Below, one piece after another: positions 34,622 through 42,214 of a stretch of 54,600 bases of DNA. Made by a program: the position numbers and the translations under genes. Position 1 is the first letter of the stretch. Every line of letters begins with the position of its first letter. The stretch is from JBDKLC01 sp964500215. Lineage in GTDB: Bacteria; Patescibacteriota; Minisyncoccia; Phycocordibacterales; CAIZLB01. The notes beneath the pieces were generated by a model. The model searched no databases. It worked only from the letters and a program-made list of their open reading frames with translations, and was not told the origin of the DNA. Where the stretch lies: contig CAZCNA010000001.1 in NCBI GenBank assembly GCA_964500215.1, positions 1-54,600 of the forward strand, given 5' to 3'.

Positions 34622-35005
34622 CTACATTAAGTTGTACTTTTTAAATAAATCTTCTAATACGGCTGCACTCTCTGTCTTATAACCACTCATAAGCTTTTCT
34701 TTTTGTGTATTTAATATGGCAATTTTTTCATATGCATCTGATAATGCAACGAGCATCTCCTGTATACCTCCCACTCCTGTTGAATGTGAAGCCCTAGACA
34801 TCTCTACGTGAATCTCTTCATCAATTTTTTTGATGTCCTCAAAAAGCTTAACCTGTAAATTGAATAAAGCATCCCGAGCTTCCTCTCTTATCTTATCGAT
34901 GAAATGTGCAAGCACATCAACTGAAAGTCCCTCGACCTTACCTCTCATTCTTTTTCCTAATTCGTTTGTAACTTTTGATGAATCCTCTCTTAATATTTTT
35001 TCCAT
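34622..35005 (-). CDS. 127-residue helical protein, hypothetical
   Basis: Predicted to be almost entirely helical and charged (VLAHFIDKIREEARDALFNL, VKLFEDIKKIDEEIHVEM, AILNTQKEKLM), probably a coiled coil. No signal peptide, membrane span or known motif. The ATG at 35005 lies 3 bases after the glyA stop, so it is translated from the glyA transcript. I do not recognise the family. Confidence 0.5.
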   Translation of the reverse strand: MEKILREDSSKVTNELGKRMRGKVEGLSVDVLAHFIDKIREEARDALFNLQVKLFEDIKKIDEEIHVEMSRASHSTGVGGIQEMLVALSDAYEKIAILNTQKEKLMSGYKTESAAVLEDLFKKYNLM

Positions 35006-35008
35006 ATG

Positions 35009-36208
35009 TTATGTTCTTAAAATCTGATCAATTTTTTGTGCAATTTTTTTGAAATCTTTTTCTTTCTTACCACGAGTAGTTTCTGCGGCTGAACCTAGAC
35101 GTATTCCTGATGGATCAAAAGCTGATCGAGTCTCACCGGGGATTGTATTTTTGTTCACAATAATGCCTACGCGTTCGAGTCGATCACTGGCTTCTGTACC
35201 ACTGATTCCCTTTCCACTCATCCATGTATCAACGAGCACCATATGTGAATCTGTACCACCAGAAATGATGTGCCAACCCAATGTCTGCAACTCTTTTGCA
35301 AGTGTCGCTGCATTTTTAACTACTTGTTTTGCATAGGCTCGGAATGCAGGAGCTGCGGCTTCTTTGAGAGCAACGGCTACTGCAGCAATCTGATTCATAT
35401 GTGGACCACCCTGAAGACCTGGGAAAATGGCTTTATCAATCAAGTCAGAAATTGACACGGCTGTGCCTTTTGCATTCTTCACCGTGAGTGCTTGCTTTGA
35501 GAAGATAAGCGCACTGCGTGGACCTCGGAGTGTCTTGTGTACTGTTGTTGTAACGACATCTGCGTATTCGAATGGAGATTGATATTGCTTGCCCGCCACA
35601 AGCCCCGCAAAGTGAGACATGTCTACCATGAGGTATGCACCGCATGCATCGGCAATTGCACGAAATTTTTTGAAATCTACAGCACGAGGATATGCTGTGA
35701 ATCCTGCAACGATGAGAGCTGGCTTTTCTTTGAGAGCAATCTTTTTGACTTCGTCATAATCAATGACTTCTGTATCTGCCTGCACACCGAATGGAACTTG
35801 TTCCCACATTTTTCCCGTGATTGAAACTTTTTGTCCATGCGTGAGGTGTCCCCCGTGTGGAAGTGACATACCCATAATTTTTCCACCCTTTGGTACAAGT
35901 GCGAGATATACACCGAGGTTTGCTGGTGAACCAGACAATGCCTGAACATTCACACTCCACACTGATTGTTTGAGTCCAAATAATTTGAGAGCTCTGTCTT
36001 TGCAGAGGTCTTCTATTTTGTCGATGAATGTTTGTCCGCCGTAATATCGTTTGTGAGGATATCCTTCGGCATATTTGTTTGTGAGTTCAGAACCGAGTGC
36101 TTCGAGCACATCTTTTGAGACATAGTTTTCTGAAGCAATGAGGTTGATTACTTTTTTCTGTCGAATCTTTTCTGCGTCGATAAGTTTTTTGATTTGAGTA
36201 TCTTTCAT
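35009..36208 (-). CDS. glyA: Serine hydroxymethyltransferase
   Basis: 399 residues from the ATG at 36208; the frame upstream (to 36280) would add an unlikely hydrophobic leader. PLP fold type I: NLIASENYVSKDVLEALGS, NKYAEGYPHKRYYGG, MVDMSHFAGLVAG, and the PLP lysine in TTTVHKTLRGPR. It makes glycine and 5,10-methylene-THF, the one-carbon donor for ThyA, which is divergently transcribed next to it. Confidence 0.95.
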   Translation of the reverse strand: MKDTQIKKLIDAEKIRQKKVINLIASENYVSKDVLEALGSELTNKYAEGYPHKRYYGGQTFIDKIEDLCKDRALKLFGLKQSVWSVNVQALSGSPANLGVYLALVPKGGKIMGMSLPHGGHLTHGQKVSITGKMWEQVPFGVQADTEVIDYDEVKKIALKEKPALIVAGFTAYPRAVDFKKFRAIADACGAYLMVDMSHFAGLVAGKQYQSPFEYADVVTTTVHKTLRGPRSALIFSKQALTVKNAKGTAVSISDLIDKAIFPGLQGGPHMNQIAAVAVALKEAAAPAFRAYAKQVVKNAATLAKELQTLGWHIISGGTDSHMVLVDTWMSGKGISGTEASDRLERVGIIVNKNTIPGETRSAFDPSGIRLGSAAETTRGKKEKDFKKIAQKIDQILRT

Positions 36209-36261
36209 TGGAATATATGCATGAATGCGATTAAGAAATGCTAAAAAAATGATGAATAAAA

Positions 36262-36275
36262 ACAGTATAAACTGT
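36262..36275. promoter_or_regulatory. Dyad overlapping a candidate glyA -10
   Basis: ACAGTATAAACTGT has inverted ACAGT/ACTGT arms around ATAA. On the minus strand it contains TATACT (36264-36269), with TTGGAG 18 bases upstream, facing glyA. A repressor bound here would block that promoter. It lies in the 176-base divergent region between glyA and thyA. Confidence 0.3.
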
Positions 36276-36384
36276 CCCAAATGCCCTCTCCAAAGTACTC
36301 AACTTAAATCATATATGTAAAGTATATGACATTTTTGATTTGAGGTATACTAAGGTCACTTACGAAATAACTCATCACAATATT

Positions 36385-37233
36385 ATGAAACAATATCTTG
36401 ACGTTTTGAAGAAAATAATGGAAAAAGGTGTCGACCGAGTCGGCCGAAACGGGACTACACGAGGCCTTTTTGTGGAACAAATGCGGTTTAGTATGAAAGA
36501 TGGCTTTCCTGCCACAACAACCAAGAAATTAGCCTTCAAAACAATGGCTGCTGAGCTCTTTTGGTTCATGTCTGGGTACAATGACAACAACGAACTCATG
36601 CGACTGGGATGCAAGATTTGGGATGCAAATGCCCACGCAGACTATTGGCTTCCCAAGGCAACCTATGATGGCGACCTCGGACGAGTATATGGCGTACAGT
36701 GGAGAGATTGGCGAACACCAGATGGCAAGACCGTAGACCAGCTCAAAGATATTATCGAGCGAATAAAGAAAGACCCTAATGACCGACGTTTGATTGTGAC
36801 AGCCTGGAACCCTGGTGAACTTGACCAGATGGCCCTTCCTCCTTGTCATATGATTTTTCAGTTCTATCCTGCAAATGGGAAACTTTCACTCCATATGTAT
36901 CAGCGATCTTGTGATATGTTTCTCGGCGTACCATTCAATATTGCGTCTTATGCCCTCATGCTCCACATCGTTGCTCAGATGACAAATCTCGAACCTGATG
37001 AACTCATCCTTACTCTCGGTGATGCGCATATTTATCACGATCACTTCGACGCCGTGGCTGAACAGCTTAAGCGAACACCAAAAGAACTTCCAACATTGTG
37101 GCTCAACCCAAATATCAAATCACTCGAAGACCTCGATACAAAAAAGATTGCTGATCAAAAGGCGCTCGATGAATATGTTCGACTCGAAAACTACAATCCA
37201 GAAGATGCCATCAAGGCAAAAATGGCCGTCTAA
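36385..37233 (+). CDS. thyA: Thymidylate synthase ThyA
   Basis: 282 residues from the ATG at 36385; the TTG at 36340 lies just before a TATACT -10 hexamer (36346-36351) and is rejected. Family marks are MKQYLDVLKKIMEKG, RNGTTRGLF, the catalytic cysteine in LPPCHM (Cys154), YQRSCDMFLGVPFNIASYALM and LGDAHIYHDH. It methylates dUMP to dTMP with methylene-THF and yields dihydrofolate, which the DHFR-like protein 11 bases downstream can reduce. Confidence 0.96.
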   Translation: MKQYLDVLKKIMEKGVDRVGRNGTTRGLFVEQMRFSMKDGFPATTTKKLAFKTMAAELFWFMSGYNDNNELMRLGCKIWDANAHADYWLPKATYDGDLGRVYGVQWRDWRTPDGKTVDQLKDIIERIKKDPNDRRLIVTAWNPGELDQMALPPCHMIFQFYPANGKLSLHMYQRSCDMFLGVPFNIASYALMLHIVAQMTNLEPDELILTLGDAHIYHDHFDAVAEQLKRTPKELPTLWLNPNIKSLEDLDTKKIADQKALDEYVRLENYNPEDAIKAKMAV

Positions 37234-37244
37234 CTTCCTTACCA

Positions 37245-37766
37245 ATGAATATATTTATTATCGCAGCGCTCACCACTGATGGATTCATTGCAAAGAACGC
37301 ACATCATCCTGCATCATGGACGAGCAAAGCGGACAAACAACGATTTGTCCGACTGACCAAAGAAGCAGGCGTCATGATTATGGGATCAAAAACTTTTAGT
37401 ACATTTCCAAAACCACTCAAAGAACGCCTCAATGTTGTATACACCAGAGATCCTGAAAAGGCTCGTGCATCGCAAGCAGAGCACTATGATAATCTCGAAT
37501 TTACAGCATTGCCTCCTACCGAACTCATCGCATCGCTCGAACAACGAGGCTACACATCCATAGCGATATGCGGTGGAGCCGAGATATATTCGACATTCAT
37601 GGATAGTGGACTTGTGAACAAACTATATCTCACCTACGAACCCCTCCTTTTTGGCGCAGGCGTCACACTATTCAAAAACCCTATGGATGTAGCCCTTGAA
37701 TTGGTGTCTACGGAACACACAGATACAGGGACTATCTTTGCAGAATATAATATTAAAAAAGTATAG
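37245..37766 (+). CDS. Dihydrofolate reductase family protein
   Basis: 173 residues with the DHFR fold: MNIFIIAALTTDGFIAKN, MIMGSKTFSTFP, NVVYTRDP, ICGGAEIYSTFMDSGLVNKLYLTY and a C-terminal strand pair. The GGAEIY motif is the NADPH-binding loop. Sequence style is between FolA and RibD C-terminal reductases, but its place directly after thyA supports dihydrofolate as substrate. Part of thyA-DHFR-dcd on the plus strand. Confidence 0.8.
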   Translation: MNIFIIAALTTDGFIAKNAHHPASWTSKADKQRFVRLTKEAGVMIMGSKTFSTFPKPLKERLNVVYTRDPEKARASQAEHYDNLEFTALPPTELIASLEQRGYTSIAICGGAEIYSTFMDSGLVNKLYLTYEPLLFGAGVTLFKNPMDVALELVSTEHTDTGTIFAEYNIKKV

Positions 37767-37818
37767 TAGACAAAGTCATACCAGCAATTACAATAACAGA
37801 AAACTAACACACATTTAT

Positions 37819-38502
37819 ATGGCGCTTTCAGACCGAAAAATTTTAGAAGAACTCAAAAAAGGTGACATCATTATTACCCCATTCAATCGTGAAAACCTCG
37901 CAACCTCAAGTTACGATGTGACCCTCGGCGAATATTTTTTCCGAGAGCAGCAGCCAAACTACAACCACAGTATCTACAATATCTGGAGCAAAAGTCATAT
38001 GGAGCATGTATGGGGCGCCGACAAAGTAGAGCGAGCAATTACAGCAAAAGAAGCATTTGAGAAATATAATTTTGAATGGGAAGGCATATCGCCAAAAGAT
38101 AGAGTTATTCTTTTACGACCAGGAGAAACTATTCTCGCTCACACAAATGAATTTATTGGCGGAAAAGATCACATTACAACAATGATGAAAGCTCGTTCAT
38201 CTCTTGGCCGCAGTTTCATCGAAGTATGTAAATGTGCTGGTTGGGGAGATGTTGGCTATATCAATCGATGGACAATGGAAATCACAAATAACTCAAAAAA
38301 CTATATCATTCCCCTTGTTGTTGGTCGTCGTATTGCTCAAATAATCTTCTTTGAGACAGGCAAAATTCTCGACAAAGATTACAGTGCATCTGGCAAATAC
38401 AATACATCTAATGATATCAAGATACTAAAAAAGATTTGGAAACCTACCGATATGCTTCCAAAATTATATTCAGACAGAGACGCAAAAAAGAACATAAAAT
38501 AA
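37819..38502 (+). CDS. dcd: dCTP deaminase (dUTPase superfamily)
   Basis: 227 residues from ATG 37819 (MALSDRKILEELKKGD). dCTP-deaminase marks are LATSSYDVTLG, ILLRPGETILAHTNEFIG, MMKARSSLGRSFIEVC and the catalytic-glutamate strand GYINRWTMEITN followed by IPLVVGRRIAQIIFFE. It turns dCTP into dUTP, or directly into dUMP in bifunctional members; which cannot be told from sequence by eye. It feeds ThyA two genes upstream. Slightly longer than E. coli Dcd because of an insertion near residues 45-80. Confidence 0.88.
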   Translation: MALSDRKILEELKKGDIIITPFNRENLATSSYDVTLGEYFFREQQPNYNHSIYNIWSKSHMEHVWGADKVERAITAKEAFEKYNFEWEGISPKDRVILLRPGETILAHTNEFIGGKDHITTMMKARSSLGRSFIEVCKCAGWGDVGYINRWTMEITNNSKNYIIPLVVGRRIAQIIFFETGKILDKDYSASGKYNTSNDIKILKKIWKPTDMLPKLYSDRDAKKNIK

Positions 38503-38525
38503 CTCAAAACTACTTTATGAAAAAC

Positions 38526-38552
38526 GGGCGGGCGTTTAAAAAACGCCCGCCC
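38526..38552. terminator. Bidirectional terminator between dcd and the deoxyribosyltransferase-like gene
   Basis: GGGCGGGCGTTT (38526-38537) pairs perfectly with AAACGCCCGCCC (38541-38552). TTCTGTTTC follows on plus and GTTTTTC on minus. Confidence 0.9.
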
Positions 38553-38595
38553 TTCTGTTTCAAGTCCTTGAGATATTTCTCCAGTCCTATTGATG

Positions 38596-39114
38596 TTACC
38601 CAATGCTGGCCATCGGCAGAATGCTCGCGTCCAAAGGACGTTCTTTCCAGAACCCCTTGAATTCCACCTGTTCCGCAACATTCGTCGGAATGGCATCCAA
38701 AGCCATCTTGATGTATTGGAACGTGTCTTCGATGACTTCAAAAGGCTGAATTTCAGCCCCAGCGCGAACCAAACAGTCGCTGACAAAACGACTCACCTTG
38801 ACGCCGTTGTAGGCAAAGGCAAGAATTGGTTTTTGAGCTTCTGTGCGCAGAACGATCTCGCCACCGCGTCCGTCCGATCCTTCAAGATTGAGGAAGAACG
38901 CGATTGCCAAATCAGCCTTCAACACCAGATTCTTGTCGTACTCGTAGATGTTGGGTACGGCCTTGGGAGTCCACGTCTGGAGATCGAAGGCCCACATAAG
39001 GATTTCGACATCGAACTTGTCCGTAATCCACTGAAGGATCTTTTTGACCATATTCATGCCATCAATCGTGTTGACCTGAGTCAACGGAATGATGACATAC
39101 ACTGTTTTTTTCAT
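38596..39114 (-). CDS. Nucleoside 2-deoxyribosyltransferase-like protein
   Basis: 172 residues from the ATG at 39114 (MKKTVYVIIPLTQVNT); frames up to 39219 overlap the promoter. A Rossmann-like core with VYVIIPL, ADLAIAFFLNLEGSDGRGGEIVLRTEAQKPILAF matches the deoxyribosyltransferase fold, where the glutamate in GGE is the likely nucleophile. Such enzymes swap or hydrolyse bases of deoxynucleosides for salvage. GC and arginine codons (CGT, CGC) differ from neighbours, suggesting transfer. Own promoter and terminator. Confidence 0.55.
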   Translation of the reverse strand: MKKTVYVIIPLTQVNTIDGMNMVKKILQWITDKFDVEILMWAFDLQTWTPKAVPNIYEYDKNLVLKADLAIAFFLNLEGSDGRGGEIVLRTEAQKPILAFAYNGVKVSRFVSDCLVRAGAEIQPFEVIEDTFQYIKMALDAIPTNVAEQVEFKGFWKERPLDASILPMASIG

Positions 39115-39172
39115 GACCACATATACAGTCCTCTCAACCGATTGCCCTGATTGTCGCGTCGGGATCACGCAT

Positions 39173-39201
39173 ATTCTATTCCTGCCGAAATAGTACATCA
39201 A
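39173..39201 (-). promoter_or_regulatory. Promoter of the deoxyribosyltransferase-like gene
   Basis: TTGATG (39196-39201), 17 bases, TAGAAT (39173-39178). A leader of about 50 bases follows, unlike the leaderless core genes. Confidence 0.5.
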
Positions 39202-39209
39202 ACCCATAC

Positions 39210-39246
39210 AAAAACACACTACCCATATACAGGATAGTGTGTTTTT
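39210..39246 (-). terminator. Terminator after rplK
   Basis: AAAAACACACTA (39210-39221) pairs with TAGTGTGTTTTT (39235-39246); on the minus strand GTTTTTG follows. It ends secE-nusG-rplK where rplA would normally continue. Confidence 0.85.
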
Positions 39247-39283
39247 TTGTATACCGTTCTGAAAGACGGTGTGTATTTCGACT

Positions 39284-39706
39284 TTATTTAACGTCGATAC
39301 CGAGAGCCTTTGCTGATCCTTCGATCATTTTCATTGCGCCTTCGATGTCTTTGGCGTTGAGGTCAGGCATTTTCTGTTCTGCAATCTCTTTTACCTGAGC
39401 CTTTGTGATTGAACCCACCTTCTTTGAGTTTGGAGTTCCTGAACCTTTTTCAAGGCCAGCAGCTTTGAGGATGAGAGATGCCGCTGGAGGTGTCTTCATG
39501 ACGAAATCGAATGTTCGATCGTCGTACACAGAGATCACTACAGGGACAATACTACCAGCCATCTTTGCTGTGGCGTCGTTGAATCGTTTTACGAATTCAC
39601 CGATGTTCACACCAGCCTGACCGAGCGCTGGACCTACTGGAGGTGCTGGGTTTGCCTTGGCTGCAGGAATCTGCAATTTGAGCTGTTTAATTATCTTTTT
39701 AGCCAT
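39284..39706 (-). CDS. rplK: 50S ribosomal protein uL11
   Basis: 140 residues from the ATG at 39706. L11 marks are LQIPAAKANPAPPVGPALGQAGVNI, FVKRFNDAT, FDFVMKTPPAA and GSGTPNSKKVGSITKAQVKEIAEQKMPDLNA. It forms the GTPase-associated centre. Between the nusG stop and this start is a CCGCC/GGCGG hairpin (39754-39772) without a T run. No rplA follows; a terminator does, matching the L1-lacking Parcubacteria group described in the literature. Confidence 0.97.
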   Translation of the reverse strand: MAKKIIKQLKLQIPAAKANPAPPVGPALGQAGVNIGEFVKRFNDATAKMAGSIVPVVISVYDDRTFDFVMKTPPAASLILKAAGLEKGSGTPNSKKVGSITKAQVKEIAEQKMPDLNAKDIEGAMKMIEGSAKALGIDVK

Positions 39707-39799
39707 AATAGTATAAATTGTTGAATATATTCGTTGCTTCTTCAATCCCGAGGCCGCCTAGAAGCGTGGCGGTGTGGCTGAAGGTTCTTATAAATTACC

Positions 39800-40342
39800 T
39801 TACATTCGCTTAACTTGCAAGAAATCAAGCTCTACAGGTGTTTCTCGGCCGAACATTGATACGAGTACGCGAACCTTGCCTCGTTCATTGTCTACCTCTG
39901 ATACCTTACCTTCGAGGTCCTTGAATGGACCGTCTGTGATAGAGATAATGTCGCCAGGAGCGAGATCGATAGTGTGTTTTACGGTATCTGTGTTCATTCG
40001 GGCAAAGAGACCTTCTACTTCTGCCTTATCGAGTGGTACTGGGAAGACACCTGAACCTACGAATCCTGTCACTCGAGGAGTGTTTCGGACTACGTACCAT
40101 GAATCGTCTGTTACGATCATATCTACAAGTACGTATCCAGGGTAGATCTTTTCTTCTTCTTCTACTCGCTTCCCTGCTTTGATTTTAATCTTCTTTTCGG
40201 TAGGAACGATAACGTTAAAAATTCGGTCTTCCATACCGAGAGACTCGATTCGCTGCTTGAGATTTCGCATTACAGCGTTCTCGTATCCTGCGTATGTGTG
40301 GATGGCGTACCAATTTCGGTCACCTTGAGCTTGTTTTGACAT
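39800..40342 (-). CDS. nusG: Transcription termination/antitermination factor NusG
   Basis: 180 residues. The NGN domain (RNWYAIHTYAGYENAVMRNLKQRIE, YPGYVLVDMIVTDDSWYVVRNTPRVTGFVG) is followed by a C-terminal KOW domain (PGDIISITDGPFKDLEGKVSEVD). NusG binds RNA polymerase and links it to ribosomes or Rho. Middle gene of secE-nusG-rplK. Confidence 0.96.
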   Translation of the reverse strand: MSKQAQGDRNWYAIHTYAGYENAVMRNLKQRIESLGMEDRIFNVIVPTEKKIKIKAGKRVEEEEKIYPGYVLVDMIVTDDSWYVVRNTPRVTGFVGSGVFPVPLDKAEVEGLFARMNTDTVKHTIDLAPGDIISITDGPFKDLEGKVSEVDNERGKVRVLVSMFGRETPVELDFLQVKRM

Positions 40343-40396
40343 AGTTGATGTATATTGTTCCCCGTATTGAGGAATACTATTAATGAGTATCGCGGA

Positions 40397-40576
40397 TTAT
40401 GCGAGGAAGTTTGTAAGAAGTTTTGTAAAAAGGTAATCGAAAAATCCGAGGTATACGGAAACAAATACTGAAATCGCAATCACGATGATTGTGAAAATAA
40501 GTGTCTGCTGTTTTGTTGGCCAACTTACGTGCTTCATTTCTGCACGTGTTTCCTTGATGTAATCTGTAATTGCCAT
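40397..40576 (-). CDS. secE: Preprotein translocase subunit SecE
   Basis: 59 residues from the ATG at 40576: a short amphipathic helix (YIKETRAEMKHVSWPTKQQ) and one membrane span (TLIFTIIVIAISVFVSVYLGFF), the minimal single-span SecE. It clamps SecY in the translocon. First gene of the nusG-rplK unit, preceded by two promoters and a candidate attenuator. Confidence 0.94.
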   Translation of the reverse strand: MAITDYIKETRAEMKHVSWPTKQQTLIFTIIVIAISVFVSVYLGFFDYLFTKLLTNFLA

Positions 40577-40588
40577 AATTTTTGTATT

Positions 40589-40609
40589 TAAAAACACCCT
40601 CCCGGGTGT
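40589..40609 (-). promoter_or_regulatory. Attenuator-like hairpin upstream of secE
   Basis: On the minus strand ACACCC and GGGTGT (40604-40609 and 40594-40599) form a 6-bp stem followed by TTTTTAAA, a small intrinsic-terminator shape between the promoters and secE. Confidence 0.4.
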
Positions 40610-40621
40610 GGCTGTTATGAA

Positions 40622-40657
40622 TGTATATATATTACTCCTTTTTTAGTCAATTGTCAA
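40622..40657 (-). promoter_or_regulatory. Two overlapping promoters of secE-nusG-rplK
   Basis: TTGACA (40652-40657) with TAATAT (40629-40634), spacer 17; and TTGACT (40645-40650) with TATACA (40622-40627), spacer 17. They are shifted by 7 bases. Confidence 0.7.
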
Positions 40658-40680
40658 TCGGGGGTTTTGGATAGACAAGA

Positions 40681-40720
40681 GGTGCGAAAAAAGCCCCTTG
40701 CAGGGGGCTTTTTTCGCACC
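40681..40720 (-). terminator. 17-bp terminator after the SIMPL gene
   Basis: GGTGCGAAAAAAGCCCC pairs perfectly with GGGGCTTTTTTCGCACC around TTGCAG. T-rich on both strands; it separates the SIMPL gene from the secE promoters. Confidence 0.9.
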
Positions 40721-40750
40721 GTCGTTTGCTGTCTATAATGGAAGGAATAT

Positions 40751-41587
40751 CTAGTTGATTGAGTATGTAACCATCACGTCCGCATTGATTGTTCTGTCAC
40801 CTGATGGAAGTTCTGGAGCAATCGGAGCTCGAGAAGGTACAGCTGAAATTGACTTCATGTCATATTCAACAGCTCCCCCATACGCTGCGTAATCCATATC
40901 ATTGTATCCAATCACTTTGCCAATCTTTACACCGAGTGTCTTTGCGAGAGCTTCTGCATTCATTCGAGCATTGTAGATAGCGGCTTGCTGCGCTGTGAGT
41001 TTGAGACTTGTTGTGTCATCAAATCCGTATGTGACATCCGTTGTCTTTACGCCCATCTTGCCGAGCTCAGCAATGTACTGACCAAGCTTCTGATTATTGT
41101 CTTGAGCTGACTTGATTTTCACAGTCACAGTCTGATAGGTAATGTATCCTGACACTTCAGGGTTTGCACAAGGAGCAATCTGCGCACCTTCTGACATTGG
41201 ACATGGTACTGATTTGTACTTTTCACTTGTGTTGAAGCCTCCCGTTGAGATGTCTTCAGGTTTTACACCCTGCGCTTTGAGGTATGCAATAGCTTTGTTT
41301 GTCTTGTCAGCAGATTTGTCCTGAGCATCCTGAACTGTCTTGCCCTCTTCGTTTGTTGTCCAACTGAATGTGGCAACATCAGGAAGCGCCTTTATTTCTG
41401 CATGACCTTTTACACTGATAGTTCGGCCCATTTCTGATGGGTTTTCACCAATTGTTGTATATGTCTTTGCTTCATTCACTGTCTTTGTGACGAGGAACAA
41501 TGCGAGCACCCCAAGAACCGCAAGTCCTGCAATTTTGAGATATGTTGTGAGATCGTGATTATAGACCTCTGATTTTATTTTTTCCAT
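40751..41587 (-). CDS. SIMPL-domain (DUF541) exported or membrane-anchored protein
   Basis: 278 residues: an N-terminal membrane anchor (about 17-37, LKIAGLAVLGVLALFLVTKTV), then the SIMPL fold (RTISVKGHAEIKALPDVATFSW, DAQDKSADKTNKAIAYLKAQGV.., YITYQTVTVKI, AQQAAIYNARMNAEALAKTLGVKIG). Family members form ring-shaped periplasmic oligomers of unclear role. A two-cysteine insertion (CPMSEGAQIAPC) is visible. Confidence 0.85.
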   Translation of the reverse strand: MEKIKSEVYNHDLTTYLKIAGLAVLGVLALFLVTKTVNEAKTYTTIGENPSEMGRTISVKGHAEIKALPDVATFSWTTNEEGKTVQDAQDKSADKTNKAIAYLKAQGVKPEDISTGGFNTSEKYKSVPCPMSEGAQIAPCANPEVSGYITYQTVTVKIKSAQDNNQKLGQYIAELGKMGVKTTDVTYGFDDTTSLKLTAQQAAIYNARMNAEALAKTLGVKIGKVIGYNDMDYAAYGGAVEYDMKSISAVPSRAPIAPELPSGDRTINADVMVTYSIN

Positions 41588-41657
41588 TATAAATAACTAC
41601 GTGAGTAATGCTCGTATTTTATCATCGAATACGTGTTTTTAAAATACATATTTGTGC

Positions 41658-41663
41658 TATATT
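41658..41663 (+). promoter_or_regulatory. -10 element, near-leaderless, for the 41672 gene
   Basis: TATATT ends 8 bases before the ATG at 41672. The -35 (TTTTTA, 17-base spacer) is weak. Confidence 0.35.
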
Positions 41664-41671
41664 GAGCTTCT

Positions 41672-42166
41672 ATGGTACTGAAACATCACATTATCGCCGG
41701 AATTATTGGCACGGCGCTCTTCTATCCCCTCTTGGGTCCATGGAAAAGTGTCGTGTTCTTTTTCGCATCAATCCTTATTGATGCAGATCATTACCTCGAC
41801 TATCTCTGGAAAAATAAATTCACGGATTGGAGCCCGCGACGGATGTTCGCCTATTATGATCAAGTGACAAAACACCGATTTGATAAGCGAAAACTCGCAT
41901 TCAGCATGTTGCACACTGTCGAACTCTACATATTCATCTATCTCCTTGCCGTGTTTGTGAATTACGACTTCTTTCTGACGGTACTCGGAGGAATGGCGTA
42001 TCACACGATCTTTGATGTGGTGTCACTCACTTCAGAAAAACTTCATTTTGTACGGGCATATTCCATCATTGAATATGTCATCCGAAAACATCATATGAAG
42101 AAAAAAGGTCTTCATCCTGAAGAATTCTTCAAAGATATGTTGAAATTTTCTAAAGATTCTAAATAG
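41672..42166 (+). CDS. Membrane protein, YdjM/DUF457-like putative hydrolase
   Basis: 164 residues with about four hydrophobic stretches. Conserved-looking polar residues are KHHIIAGIIG, SILIDADHYLDYLW (Asp-rich, His) and FSMLHTVELYIF, followed by GGMAYHTIFDVVSL. The His/Asp pattern resembles membrane-bound metal-dependent hydrolases of the YdjM group. Substrate unknown. Stand-alone plus-strand gene among minus-strand units. Confidence 0.5.
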   Translation: MVLKHHIIAGIIGTALFYPLLGPWKSVVFFFASILIDADHYLDYLWKNKFTDWSPRRMFAYYDQVTKHRFDKRKLAFSMLHTVELYIFIYLLAVFVNYDFFLTVLGGMAYHTIFDVVSLTSEKLHFVRAYSIIEYVIRKHHMKKKGLHPEEFFKDMLKFSKDSK

Positions 42167-42184
42167 TCCTTTGCCTGATCACTT

Positions 42185-42203
42185 GCCAGATCTATTGTCT
42201 GGC
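42185..42203 (+). terminator. Weak hairpin after the 41672 gene
   Basis: GCCAGA/TCTGGC around seven bases, then TTATTTC. Possible terminator for the plus-strand gene. Confidence 0.35.
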
Positions 42204-42214
42204 TTATTTCCGAC

